Counted from the stretch's first letter, positions 17,095-27,635 are shown. The stretch is 37,676 nucleotides of DNA from Bacteroidales bacterium (GCA_021740245.1 JAIPAE010000013.1:1-37676), one strand, 5' to 3'. Numbers and translations: made by a program. The notes: generated by a model not told the origin, from the sequence alone.

Positions 17095-20091
17095 TTATTT
17101 AAAAGCCGGGTCAATTTTCCTGACCATGTTGAATGGATTAAAATGGTCCAGATCAAATGTAAATCTCAAATTGGCGTATTTGTTTAGCGCTGCTACTGAT
17201 GGCTCATCATTAAAATTAAAGAAGAATGAATAATAAATGCGGATATGCTTTTGAAATATACTGAGTGTTACACCTGTTTCATAGAAAAAGTCGCTTTCAT
17301 ATTGTTCCAATTCGCTTTTGCCGAAATTTCCAACACTACCAAAAAGGCCCAGCGGGACTACAATCGGCAGGTCAATGTGCATATTTAACGCATACAAATG
17401 TTTCCAGCTTTGTCCGAGAGGAGTCATGATATTAAAACCACCATCATTAAATTGCATATGATGGTTTAGCAGATGATCGTTTATAAAACCACGGTATGGC
17501 ATTGTATGATCAAACAGGTAGTCTTTATTGCCGCTCCAGTTGCTTAGCCGGAATCGCATATCCAGATCCGTGTTGTTGCCATGGGCTAAAAATGCACCCC
17601 CAAATGCTCTGAACTCAATTGCGTTGTCTTTTTGGTTATATTGAAGTCGATAATTGTATTCTGTGCTGAATTTCAAATGACCATCCCAGTATTGGAGGTT
17701 CATATCAAAAGATTTGTTATGATGAATCTTTTCTTGCTCGTAGTGATAAAAAGCTTCAAAAACATGGAAATACCGGTAGACATTTTTGGTATAATACGTG
17801 CCGAATTCCCGGCCTGGAAGGTATTTCTTGTATTGCTTACTTATGAAGTGATAACGTAAACCGGTTTGATGCGAAGTCTTAATTTTTATATCCGGGGAAC
17901 CTGAGAAAAAGAAATTTAATTCCGGGCGTATCTTCATGTAGTGTAGTTTATCATTATCCGATATTTTACTGTAATTATATTTTTTTCCATAAGTGCTTAT
18001 TTGCCATGCCTTTAAATGCTTTCTCCCTGTGTATCCTGTGTAACTGATCCGCCCTTCTCCGTTGAGTTCACTGGTTCCGAAAGAGTATAACGGAGCCAGT
18101 CGATAGTGAACCGGAACGGAATATACAGGATCATTGTATAAGAGTAATCCGGGCATCACTCTATCAGCATGATTAAAGCCAATGACAGGTGTGTAGAAGA
18201 TAAAGCGTTTGTCGGGGTCAGGCACATGGTAAAGCCATTTCAGGGATATTTTTTCAGCTTTAGGAAACAATTTGTTTCCATTGTATTCATTATTTTTTCT
18301 GTCGGTTTCCGGGAGGTTTTCGAAAGGGTCTATCTTCAGGGATATTTTTTCAGTTCCGGCTAATCGAAGAGTTTTTTTGTTTTGAAATCCTTTTATTTTT
18401 GAAAGCTGAAGGTCTTTATTAGTACGTTGTGAATGAAGCATAAATGGTGCAGCCATGTTACCATTATTTTTTAGCGTTATTTCCACACTATCGTCCAGAG
18501 ATTTTACTTTTTTGATAGCATAATCAACACGTTTATTAGTTTGAAGCATTTCTTCCGCAAACCATTTGCCGGGTTCCGGATAATGTGTCTTCAGATGATT
18601 ATAGAAATCTTCGGGTTGAGGGTGTTTAAACTTCCACTTTTCATAGAATGATCTGAAAAGGTTATCAAAACTATCTTCGCCAATAAGAGACATTAGATAT
18701 TTGAATTTCAGAGCAGGGATATAATATGTTTGAATGAAATACTTGCCGGCATTATAATCTTTTCGAGATAAGGTGATGGGAAGGTCAAGTTTTTTAGCAG
18801 CTAAAGCCCGATATGAAAGATAAAAGATGTCGACATATTCCCGGTGGTCTATTCCGCCAATATTAAAAGGAATATTTTCATCAAACAGATATTCCTTTAA
18901 AGTCAGGTCTGGGAATTTTTTCTTCAGATATCGGTATTGAAAAAAGGTATTAAAGCCTTCGTCCATCCACGGATGTTCGCGCTCATTGAATCCGAGTACT
19001 CCATAAAACCAGTTATGGCCGATTTCATGGATAATAATATTTGCCTGACTTAACGGGAAGGATTTATCAAGCAAAGTAAACATGGGATATTCCATACCAC
19101 CGCCATAATCTCCTGCGGATTGAGCTACTGTTACCTGCGGATATGGATAAACGCCGACTTTATCACTGTAATAGTTGATAGTGCCTTCAATAATTTCAAA
19201 TTGATCAAACCAATGCCCTTTATCATCCCTGTATAAGATATGAGCTTTAATCTCCTTCCCGGATTTTTTTATTGTAATACGTTTGGTTAACCGCTTATAA
19301 TCCTTTCCGCTACACCAGGCAAAAGTATGTACATTTTCAGCCTTAACAAATATTGTTTTATAGAGTAGAACTTCAGTTATTTTCGGAGTGTTGCCTGATA
19401 AATGTCCTGCTTTCCAGGGCTCTGTTTTAAGTATTGTCCCTGTACAGCCAACTGTATGGTTCTTAGGTACCATCAGCCGTATATTAAAATTCCCGAATTC
19501 GCCGTAATATTCTCCCATTTTAAGATATGGAATAAGATTCCAGCCTTCCATGTCATAAACTGCAGGTTTTGGGAACCATTGTGTTATCTGATAATTGCCG
19601 GATTCTCTTCCCATTCTCGAATAACCTATCTCGGGTACCTGTATGTTATATGGTGTATTGATTCTGATGCTGTCTTCAGGTAATAGTGGTTTTTGTAATC
19701 CTATTTTGACAATATCAGGTTCAATATAAGACATTGTCAGCTTTTGCTTTGGAGAGGTAAAGTCAAGCCCGCTGATGTATCCTTGTTCTTCTTCCTTTGC
19801 AAAATATATTTTATCCTTATGAAAGGGCGGGAGCAGTTCCTGTGCCATCTGCGATTCAGTATTGCCATATGCGTTGGGGTATAGATGCATGTATATAAAT
19901 CTTAAAGTATCCGGAGAATGATTGGTGTATGTTAAAGAATAATTCCCTGAGAGATAGCTGCCAAATGCTTCCAGAAACACCTCTATGTCGTACTTTACCT
20001 CTTGCTGGAAGTAGGGTTGCTTTTGGGCATTTACAAAGACAGGGAACATGATCAGTATCCCAATCAAAAAAGAAAGTGAGCTCTTATTCAT
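17095..20091 (-). CDS. Secreted M1-family metallopeptidase with C-terminal outer-membrane beta-barrel-like region
   Basis: 'HEIGHNWFYGVLGFNEREHPWMDEGFNTFF' (HExxH-E); C-terminal ~400 aa of alternating aromatic strands. Confidence 0.9.
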   Translation of the reverse strand: MNKSSLSFLIGILIMFPVFVNAQKQPYFQQEVKYDIEVFLEAFGSYLSGNYSLTYTNHSPDTLRFIYMHLYPNAYGNTESQMAQELLPPFHKDKIYFAKEEEQGYISGLDFTSPKQKLTMSYIEPDIVKIGLQKPLLPEDSIRINTPYNIQVPEIGYSRMGRESGNYQITQWFPKPAVYDMEGWNLIPYLKMGEYYGEFGNFNIRLMVPKNHTVGCTGTILKTEPWKAGHLSGNTPKITEVLLYKTIFVKAENVHTFAWCSGKDYKRLTKRITIKKSGKEIKAHILYRDDKGHWFDQFEIIEGTINYYSDKVGVYPYPQVTVAQSAGDYGGGMEYPMFTLLDKSFPLSQANIIIHEIGHNWFYGVLGFNEREHPWMDEGFNTFFQYRYLKKKFPDLTLKEYLFDENIPFNIGGIDHREYVDIFYLSYRALAAKKLDLPITLSRKDYNAGKYFIQTYYIPALKFKYLMSLIGEDSFDNLFRSFYEKWKFKHPQPEDFYNHLKTHYPEPGKWFAEEMLQTNKRVDYAIKKVKSLDDSVEITLKNNGNMAAPFMLHSQRTNKDLQLSKIKGFQNKKTLRLAGTEKISLKIDPFENLPETDRKNNEYNGNKLFPKAEKISLKWLYHVPDPDKRFIFYTPVIGFNHADRVMPGLLLYNDPVYSVPVHYRLAPLYSFGTSELNGEGRISYTGYTGRKHLKAWQISTYGKKYNYSKISDNDKLHYMKIRPELNFFFSGSPDIKIKTSHQTGLRYHFISKQYKKYLPGREFGTYYTKNVYRYFHVFEAFYHYEQEKIHHNKSFDMNLQYWDGHLKFSTEYNYRLQYNQKDNAIEFRAFGGAFLAHGNNTDLDMRFRLSNWSGNKDYLFDHTMPYRGFINDHLLNHHMQFNDGGFNIMTPLGQSWKHLYALNMHIDLPIVVPLGLFGSVGNFGKSELEQYESDFFYETGVTLSIFQKHIRIYYSFFFNFNDEPSVAALNKYANLRFTFDLDHFNPFNMVRKIDPAFK

Positions 20092-20106
20092 TTTAAGCAG
20101 TTTTTA

Positions 20107-21285
20107 TTATATGTTCTCTTCAAGTACTGCTTTTAACATGCTGGTTTTAACATCTTTTGTAAGAATGATACCCTTTGGACTGATTAAAAACACCCTGTCG
20201 TTATCTTCTGCATTATACATTGTTAAAGCCATTTTACCGGCAGTACTGTGAATACTTTGATCTTTGAATTTTGTGGCCATATTTTTCCAGACTAACTTAT
20301 CCTTTCCATGATATACATTTAAATGGATCACGTTGGAATAATTAGTCTGAATTTGATAAATTTTCTCTTTTTTTCTCTTATAGTCCGGGTTATTTTCAGA
20401 CCAAAAATCAAGTAAAATGTAATTCCCCTTTAAATCGGAAAGGTTAACTGTTTTTCCGTTGATCGTTGAGAAAGAAAAGTCAGGTGCTTTTAACGAAGGT
20501 TGGAGTTTCTTTTCACGTTTGATTTCCTGGTTTTTCTGTTCATGAAACTGTTGAATTCGCTTATGTAATTCGAGCACATGTGGATTGTTGGGGTATCTTC
20601 TCTTTAAATTGTCATAAACCTGCATAAACAAAGATGAATGGCTTTGAACAGTTAACACCGGTTTACGTCCAAAAGGTTGAAACAGGGGAATAAGAACTGC
20701 CAGGATACTTTTGTTTTGGCGGACCAGATCGATTTGAAAATCTTTTTGTTTTTGATATACCAGGTTAACAAGTGAGTCGATACGCGTTTTATACTGAAAA
20801 GAAACAGAGGAATCATGCCGGGTATTGAGTTCCAGGTAAAGTGAATCGATTTCATCCAGATGCCGGAGCGTTTGTTCTTTGAATTTTTCCAGCAGTTTAC
20901 TCCCTTTTGAACCGGTTATGTCGTAAGACCATGGAATTTGTCGTATATCGGTAGTAAGCTTTTGGGTTTGACCGGGGTCAACCTGCAGTATGACAAGGTT
21001 ATCCCTCCCTGTACCAATGGTATAAAGCCCGGCGTCAGCCAGGCTCAGTTTAAATTCGACACTTCCTTCTTTATCGGTTATAGCCGAGTCCAGAACAGGC
21101 CAGCTATCCGGTAATAATTCATGGAGATAAACTTTGTTGGAAGCACTGTATGAGAAATTTGTTTTTATTATTGATTGATTGGGATTTTCACGGTTGCGAC
21201 AACCAGCCAGGGAAAAAATAATTATCAGTACAATACCTGAAAAATTAAGATGGAGCGTTTTTCTCATAATGCGAAAAATTAACAA
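20107..21285 (-). CDS. DUF4369/TlpA-like thioredoxin-fold lipoprotein lacking the CxxC active site
   Basis: Lipobox 'IIFSLAGC'; 'KAPDFSFSTINGKTVNLSDLKGNYILLDFWSENNPDYKRKKEKI'. Confidence 0.82.
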   Translation of the reverse strand: MLIFRIMRKTLHLNFSGIVLIIIFSLAGCRNRENPNQSIIKTNFSYSASNKVYLHELLPDSWPVLDSAITDKEGSVEFKLSLADAGLYTIGTGRDNLVILQVDPGQTQKLTTDIRQIPWSYDITGSKGSKLLEKFKEQTLRHLDEIDSLYLELNTRHDSSVSFQYKTRIDSLVNLVYQKQKDFQIDLVRQNKSILAVLIPLFQPFGRKPVLTVQSHSSLFMQVYDNLKRRYPNNPHVLELHKRIQQFHEQKNQEIKREKKLQPSLKAPDFSFSTINGKTVNLSDLKGNYILLDFWSENNPDYKRKKEKIYQIQTNYSNVIHLNVYHGKDKLVWKNMATKFKDQSIHSTAGKMALTMYNAEDNDRVFLISPKGIILTKDVKTSMLKAVLEENI

Positions 21286-21330
21286 ACATTGAATACGGGT
21301 AACAATAATAACGGATCATTATATAAGGCA

Positions 21331-22143
21331 TTATAATTTACCTGATAATTCAGAAAAAATCAGTGTAAGCTTAGGCTCTGATTGTTTGGCTGCTTCAATA
21401 ACATCTTCATGCGATATTTCTACGATGCGCCCATCAATACCAAGGTCTGTGATTACTGAAATAGCAAATACCTTAATCCCTGCATGGTTGGCAGCAATAT
21501 TTTCGGGTACAGTAGACATACCAACAGCATCAGCACCTAAAGTGCGTATATATTTATATTCAGCAGGAGTTTCGAATGTAGGACCGGAAATGCCAGCATA
21601 AGTGCCTGTTTGGTAGCGTATCCCGTTTTTGCGAGCGATAGTTTTTACTTCGTCGATCAAAGATTTGTTATATGGTTCACTCATATCAGGAAATCGGGGC
21701 CCGATCCGTTCATCATTGGAGCCAATCAATGGATTGGTACCCATCAGATTGATATGATCAGTAATAATCATCAGATCGCCGATTTCGAAATCCGGATTCA
21801 TACCCCCGCTTGCATTGGAAAGTAAAAGATGCTCTACTCCCAGAAACTTCATCACACGAATTGGGAAAACCACTTGCTGCATACTGTAACCTTCATAATA
21901 GTGAAATCTTCCCTGCATGGCTAAAACTTCTGTTCCTTTTAAACGACCAAATATCAAACGTCCTTCATGCCCCACTACAGTGGATACAGGAAAATTCGGG
22001 ATGTCTTTGTATTCAAGTGATACTTCAACATCAATTTTACTTGATAAATTACCCAGCCCTGAACCTAATACGATAGCTACCCGGGGCCTTAAACTTGTTT
22101 TTTCTTTTATGAAATCAGCGGTTTGTTTTATGGTTTCGTACAT
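21331..22143 (-). CDS. punA: Purine nucleoside phosphorylase
   Basis: 'VAIVLGSGLGNLSSKI', 'GHEGRLIFGRLKG', 'QGRFHYYEGYSMQQVVFPIRVMK', 'GPTFETPAEYKYIRTLGADAVGMSTVPE'. Confidence 0.95.
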   Translation of the reverse strand: MYETIKQTADFIKEKTSLRPRVAIVLGSGLGNLSSKIDVEVSLEYKDIPNFPVSTVVGHEGRLIFGRLKGTEVLAMQGRFHYYEGYSMQQVVFPIRVMKFLGVEHLLLSNASGGMNPDFEIGDLMIITDHINLMGTNPLIGSNDERIGPRFPDMSEPYNKSLIDEVKTIARKNGIRYQTGTYAGISGPTFETPAEYKYIRTLGADAVGMSTVPENIAANHAGIKVFAISVITDLGIDGRIVEISHEDVIEAAKQSEPKLTLIFSELSGKL

Positions 22144-23194
22144 AATCTAAAATTTGCCTGTTAAATGCTTCTTTATCTTCGTTATGCAAATCTACATGAA
22201 TTGGCCAATAAAAAACAGGTAAATGTCCAATAATTTTTATGATTTCCGGGGTGCTAAGCCGCATTGCATCTTTTTCGGTAGTAATGATGATCTTATTCAG
22301 GCTGACAATTTCCTCGAAAGTTTTTTTGATCTTTACAGCATCCTTTATTGTAAATTTGTGATGGTCAGGATATTTGATCTTATGTAGTTCGGTGCACTCT
22401 TCGGCAATTTTGGCTTCCAAAGGGTAAGGATTAGCAATACCGGTAACCATGAGAATAGCATAAGTTTTTCCCCATTTAGGTGTTTTTTTCAGTAAAGGAA
22501 TGGGTTTTGGTTTTCCGTAATCAATGAAGGAAAAATAAAGCTTTTGATGGCTTGCAGGTTTTATCTCTTCTTGTAGTGTTCTGCGTGTAATAGGTGATAA
22601 TACTTTCCCTGATTTGGATACTACTATAATGTCAGCGCGTTTGTAGCCATTTCGGAATTCTCGTAATCGTCCCGTGGGCATCAGAAAATCCTTATGGTAT
22701 GGATGGAAGAAATCTGATAACAAAATGTTTAAACCTGGCTTGATCCAACGGTGCTGAAAAGCATCATCAAGAATAATCACATCTATTTCCGGATGTTCTT
22801 GTAACAATTTGTTGCATCCATGCCAGCGATTTTCATCAACAGCAATAAAAACAGGATCGTTTTTAAAAGTATTGTAAAATTGCATGGGTTCATCACCTAT
22901 AATGGCAGCATTTGATTGTTCGCCCGCAAGTTTAAAACCACTGTTTTTTCTGCGGTAACCCCGGCTTACAATACCAACGGTATAGTTTTTACTTAACAGG
23001 TTTGTTATGTATTCAACATGTGGGCTTTTCCCGGTTCCTCCAACTGTAATATTTCCCACTGATATGGATGGCACAGGAAGTTCCCTGCTGTGTAATATAT
23101 TCCAGTCAAAAAATTTATTCCGTAATGCAGTTAATATTCCAAACAGAAGTGAGAACGGATAAAGTATTATTTTGATCAGAATATTCATAATCAA
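22115..23194 (-). CDS. lpxK: Tetraacyldisaccharide 4'-kinase
   Basis: 'SVGNITVGGTGKSPHVEYI', 'IILDDAFQHRWIKPGLNILLSDF'; overlaps punA by 29 bp. Confidence 0.95.
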   Translation of the reverse strand: MIMNILIKIILYPFSLLFGILTALRNKFFDWNILHSRELPVPSISVGNITVGGTGKSPHVEYITNLLSKNYTVGIVSRGYRRKNSGFKLAGEQSNAAIIGDEPMQFYNTFKNDPVFIAVDENRWHGCNKLLQEHPEIDVIILDDAFQHRWIKPGLNILLSDFFHPYHKDFLMPTGRLREFRNGYKRADIIVVSKSGKVLSPITRRTLQEEIKPASHQKLYFSFIDYGKPKPIPLLKKTPKWGKTYAILMVTGIANPYPLEAKIAEECTELHKIKYPDHHKFTIKDAVKIKKTFEEIVSLNKIIITTEKDAMRLSTPEIIKIIGHLPVFYWPIHVDLHNEDKEAFNRQILDYVRNHKTNR

Positions 23195-23337
23195 TAGTTA
23201 ATAGTATATATTCAACAAAAAATTTTGTTTAACGTTAACAGTTTTGCATATTATAAAAAAAATATGGGTTGAGCAAAAATAATTTACATAATTTAGCATT
23301 TTAAATTATCCGATTTACAATTGTATAAACAATATTT

Positions 23338-23949
23338 ATGTTAATTATTGGAATTGCTGGTGGCTCAGGAAGTGGTAAAACCACGGTTGTGCGAAGAATT
23401 ACCGAATGTTTGCCGGAAGCTTCTGTTGCTGTAATATCTCAGGATGCTTATTATAAAGATAAAGGTCATTTGAGTGAGGAAGAAAAGAAAACAATCAATT
23501 TTGATCATCCGGAATCTATAGAATTTAATTTATTAATAGACCATATTGATGCTTTACAAAAAGGTGAAGTGATAGACCGTCCGGTATATTCTTATGTCAC
23601 ATGTGCCAGATCAACCGAAACGGTTGCTGTAGAGCCCAGACGTGTTATTATCATTGAAGGGATATTGATTTTAACTGATGAGGAATTGCGAAAACGTATG
23701 GGAATAAAGGTTTATGTCGATGCTGATGCAGATAAGCGCCTTATTCGAATTATCAACCGGGATATTCAGGAAAGAGGTCGTAATTATTTACAGGTACTGG
23801 AACATTATGAGAAGTTTGTGCGTCCTATGCATTTGCAATTTATAGAACCTACTAAGCGTTATGCTGACCTGATTATACCTCAGGGAGGTAAAAATCGTGT
23901 TGCCATAGATATTTTAGCCGCCAGGATAAAACAAAACCTGGAAAATTAA
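23338..23949 (+). CDS. udk: Uridine kinase
   Basis: 'IGIAGGSGSGKTTVVRRI', 'ISQDAYYKD', 'NFDHPESIEFNLLIDHI'. Confidence 0.95.
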   Translation: MLIIGIAGGSGSGKTTVVRRITECLPEASVAVISQDAYYKDKGHLSEEEKKTINFDHPESIEFNLLIDHIDALQKGEVIDRPVYSYVTCARSTETVAVEPRRVIIIEGILILTDEELRKRMGIKVYVDADADKRLIRIINRDIQERGRNYLQVLEHYEKFVRPMHLQFIEPTKRYADLIIPQGGKNRVAIDILAARIKQNLEN

Positions 23950-24639
23950 ATGCCAGTTTACAAACTTGAAGAAAATACAATTGATTTTCCTCATCCTTCT
24001 TTGTCTGAAGATGATGGTTTGCTTGCATTTGGTGGTGATCTGAGTGTGCCCAGATTGATAGAGGCATACAAAAACGGGATTTTTCCATGGTATGGACACG
24101 GGCAACCTGTGTTGTGGTGGTCGCTGGACCCGCGATTAGTATTATTTCCTAAGGAATTCAAACCGTCAAAATCCTTATGCAGACTTGTCAGAAAACAAAA
24201 GTTCAAAGTTACTGTTGACACTGCTTTTAGTGATGTCATTCGTGCTTGTGCCAATGTTCCACGATCTGATCAGGAGGGAACATGGATTTTACCCGAGATG
24301 ATTAAGGCATATGAAAGTCTTCATTATCATGGTTATGCTCACAGCTTTGAAACGTGGTATGATGGTAAACTGGCTGGCGGATTGTATGGTGTCAGTATTG
24401 GAAAAGCATTTTTCGGGGAATCAATGTTTCATTTTATGAACGATGCCTCGAAAGTGGCATTTTATCATTTCGTAATGCACCTTGAAAATGCAGGATTTTA
24501 TTTTGTTGATGCCCAGATGAGCACAAAGCACCTGTTGAGCCTGGGCGCCAGAGAGATATCCCGTGAAAAATATTTGGTTCTCCTGAAAAAAGCAATTCAG
24601 GAAGACGAGGGAAAAGTATGGAATAAAGGTAGTGTTTAA
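23950..24639 (+). CDS. aat: Leucyl/phenylalanyl-tRNA--protein transferase
   Basis: 'FPHPSLSEDDGLLAFGGDLSVPRLIEAYKNGIFPWY', 'GGLYGVSIGKAFFGESMF', 'DAQMSTKHLLSLGAREISR'. Confidence 0.97.
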   Translation: MPVYKLEENTIDFPHPSLSEDDGLLAFGGDLSVPRLIEAYKNGIFPWYGHGQPVLWWSLDPRLVLFPKEFKPSKSLCRLVRKQKFKVTVDTAFSDVIRACANVPRSDQEGTWILPEMIKAYESLHYHGYAHSFETWYDGKLAGGLYGVSIGKAFFGESMFHFMNDASKVAFYHFVMHLENAGFYFVDAQMSTKHLLSLGAREISREKYLVLLKKAIQEDEGKVWNKGSV

Positions 24640-24719
24640 GGCATGGTAAACTCACCATTGGCTGATTATCTCCATGAAAATAATTGCTCTGCTTGCACAG
24701 CAATACACATTTTTAAGAA

Positions 24720-25820
24720 TCAGGTAAAATCTTCACCGAAATCAGATTTTACTTTTTTGACATAATCACGGATTTTCTGTTCGTCTTGTTTTTTGCAAAT
24801 GAGTAATGCTTTATCATCATCAACCACGATATAGTCTTTGAGCCCCTGGATGACGGTTGCTTTATTATCGATAACTTTAATAACGCAGTTTTCCGTATTG
24901 TCCAGGATCAGTTTTTGTCCACGAACAGCATTGTTGTTTTCATCAAGCGCTGAGTGTTCAAACAAAGACCCCCAAGTTCCAATGTCCGACCAGCCAATAT
25001 CAGTGCATAATACATGAACATTATCGGCTTTTTCCATGATACCATAGTCAATAGAAATTGTTTCGCATTTGCTGTAAATGCTCTCTATGGCTTTTGTTTC
25101 CAACGCTGTGTTAAATTTCTCAATTTGTTCTTCAAACAGCATATTCATATCTGGAAGGTAAGCATCAAAAGCCTTTAAAATACTTTCCACGGTCCATATG
25201 AACATTCCGGAGTTCCAGTAAAAATTTCCGTCTTCCAAAAATTCTTGAGCAGTTTTCAGATCGGGCTTCTCAGTAAACTTCACGACCGGATGCAAGCTAT
25301 AAAATTCATCTCGTTGCTCAACGGTGCTACCGTCGGCTTTAATGTAGCCATATCCGGTTTCCGGACGGTGAGGTTTGATGCCCATGGTTAGCAGAACATT
25401 ATGATGGCAGGCAAATTCAAATCCCTGTTCTACAACGTGTGTAAACACATTTTCTTTCATCACCAGATGATCGGAAGGGGCAACAATAATGCGGGCATCA
25501 GGATTTATTTTCTGGATTTTATAAGCTCCATAGGCTATACAGGGCGCTGTGTTACGCATCATAGGTTCCAGCAGTATGTTATCTTCAGGCATCTGTGGAA
25601 CCAGATTCAGAATATCTTGCCTGTAACGCTCGTTAGTAACCACAAAAATATTTTCCGCGAGACAGAAATTTTTCAAACGGTCAAAAGTTTGTTCAATCAG
25701 TGTTTTTCCTGTATCCAGAATATCCAAAAACTGCTTGGGCCTGCTGCTGCGACTCCAGGGCCAAAAGCGGCTACCAATGCCACCTGCCATGATAATTGCA
25801 TAGTTGTTTTCTTTGATCAT
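24720..25820 (-). CDS. Mannose-1-phosphate guanylyltransferase
   Basis: 'IIMAGGIGSRFWPWSRSSRPKQFLDI', 'FTEKPD', 'NSGMFIW'. Confidence 0.93.
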   Translation of the reverse strand: MIKENNYAIIMAGGIGSRFWPWSRSSRPKQFLDILDTGKTLIEQTFDRLKNFCLAENIFVVTNERYRQDILNLVPQMPEDNILLEPMMRNTAPCIAYGAYKIQKINPDARIIVAPSDHLVMKENVFTHVVEQGFEFACHHNVLLTMGIKPHRPETGYGYIKADGSTVEQRDEFYSLHPVVKFTEKPDLKTAQEFLEDGNFYWNSGMFIWTVESILKAFDAYLPDMNMLFEEQIEKFNTALETKAIESIYSKCETISIDYGIMEKADNVHVLCTDIGWSDIGTWGSLFEHSALDENNNAVRGQKLILDNTENCVIKVIDNKATVIQGLKDYIVVDDDKALLICKKQDEQKIRDYVKKVKSDFGEDFT

Positions 25821-26016
25821 ATTTATTGCTGTTTGGATGTGCTAAGGTAAACATTTCGTAAACCTCATACAAGCCCGGTTGATATATAGTTTAGCTGTGC
25901 AGGTGGGTTGATGGGTGCCTGAGTTTTGGTATTTGCAATGAATTCCGGGGATAAAGATCATTTTTAAGTTTTTTCATTTTTCCTGTTTCAGAAAAAATGA
26001 TTATTTTTACTTCGCT

Positions 26017-26418
26017 ATGTGGAAGCGAGCTCTTTTATATTGGTGGCCTTTGCCTGTATTCAATACGGCCAATGTGCTGTTCCGGGAATATTTTCTGGAA
26101 GGGCCTGTGGGTAGTTTTACGGCAAATCAACTAACGGTTACGGCTATGGTTATCTTTGCGTTTGTTTATACCTGGCTGGTGATCGTTAAAATGAGACCAT
26201 CCGGTGCTTTTGATGCATTGCTGTACGGAGCATGGTGGACCGTATTTACCTTAGTGGCTCAGATTGGGCTGAATGTCGCCCTGAAAGGGTGGTCTCTAAA
26301 TCATTTTTTTCATATCTTTAATTTTCAAAATCCTCCGTTCTGGCTTGTTATATACCTCTGTATGTTGTTTACCCCACTTTTGATGTATTTTATAAGACAT
26401 AAAGCAATCAGAATTTAA
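26017..26418 (+). CDS. Small multi-pass membrane protein, unknown function
   Basis: Four hydrophobic segments in 133 aa. Confidence 0.7.
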   Translation: MWKRALLYWWPLPVFNTANVLFREYFLEGPVGSFTANQLTVTAMVIFAFVYTWLVIVKMRPSGAFDALLYGAWWTVFTLVAQIGLNVALKGWSLNHFFHIFNFQNPPFWLVIYLCMLFTPLLMYFIRHKAIRI

Positions 26419-26445
26419 AATCAGCTATTGAAATTGGATCGTTTA

Positions 26446-26607
26446 CTTTGTCTGCTTTTATCCGTTTATAATTTTGTTCTTAATGCCCACGCTTCAGGCA
26501 GGGGAGTTCGCCATGATGAGCCAAATGTAAGTCGCACAATATTTATAGCTTCATTATAATCATTACGTGTGTGTGTTTCCGTCAACCGGAGGATAATGGC
26601 CCGGTTC
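26446..26607 (-). repeat. Dispersed repeat family 2, copy 2 (inverted; different interior)
   Basis: Reverse complement GAACCGGGCCATTATCCTCCGGTTGACGGAAACACACACGTAATGATTATAA ... GAACAAAATTATAAACGGATAAAAGCAGACAAAG. Confidence 0.75.
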
Positions 26608-26702
26608 TTTTTATAAAATAACATTTCAGCTTGTTACGAAACTTTGTTAAACGAATCTTTACTTTGGGTGTCAAACAACTAAATCTTTAATTTTCATTTG
26701 AA

Positions 26703-27407
26703 ATGAAACTCTGTAAACTGATTCTGGTTATAGTAATAATATGCATAACGGCTATGTCAAAAAAAACCCATGCTCAAAAATATAAACCTTTAAAGATAGA
26801 TTCGATTAATCTGACAGGCAATAATAATCAACAGTCGGTTTTTTTAAAAGTTAGGGTAGGGAATACCGGTTATTTCTTTTCCCAAATTCAGGATACAGTG
26901 ATTAATGACAGAGCGAATGTAAATGTATATTTTAAGCTATTTTGCAATAATTTCCCGGCATATACCTGGTATGATACAACCTGGCAATTGAATCCCACTT
27001 ATCCCACGATATCTGAATTAAGAGTTATTGTTTTTATGGATACAAATACGATAAATGAATTGCATTCAATTCCGTTGTGTCAGTATGATACAATTACACC
27101 TATTGATACTGCATATTATCCATCATCAATATCCGCTGTAAACGATTACTTTCCCAGGCCTGTAGTTAATCTGTATCCCAATCCTGCCAGGGAATTTATT
27201 ACTTTTGATTTTCCATTTGCGGACAAATGTTGCGGGGCTGATGTGATAATATACAAGATTACAGGTGAAATTATAATGAAGGGAAACATTAAATCATGTA
27301 AATCAAAGCTTAATACAAGTTTTTTAGATCCAGGATTGTATTTTTATCAGATACGTTCAAGTGACAAAAGTGCTTCAGGAAAGTTTTTAAAAGTAAAAGA
27401 GTCATAA
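26703..27407 (+). CDS. Secreted protein with T9SS C-terminal sorting domain
   Basis: Signal peptide; 'VNLYPNPAREFITFDF...FLDPGLYFYQIRSSDKSASGKFLKVKES'. Confidence 0.82.
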   Translation: MKLCKLILVIVIICITAMSKKTHAQKYKPLKIDSINLTGNNNQQSVFLKVRVGNTGYFFSQIQDTVINDRANVNVYFKLFCNNFPAYTWYDTTWQLNPTYPTISELRVIVFMDTNTINELHSIPLCQYDTITPIDTAYYPSSISAVNDYFPRPVVNLYPNPAREFITFDFPFADKCCGADVIIYKITGEIIMKGNIKSCKSKLNTSFLDPGLYFYQIRSSDKSASGKFLKVKES

Positions 27408-27418
27408 CAGATTGCATT

Positions 27419-27443
27419 ATGATAAAAGAGCGTTATCATTTTA
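27419..27443 (+). terminator. Possible weak terminator hairpin
   Basis: ATGATAA-AAGAGCG-TTATCAT followed by TTTAT. Confidence 0.35.
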
Positions 27444-27635
27444 TAGATAGGATTTAATTCCTATGGAGAATACTGTAAATTGTTTCTTGTAAACTAATTT
27501 AATGATACCGTTAACTGGTTTTTCGGTTCGCAAAAATGTTATTTTATCATGAAATGGTTATATTTGAACCCGAAAAAACAGAATTTCAAAGATTCCGATA
27601 TTTATAAAAAATGAATACCAATAAATAACAAATTC

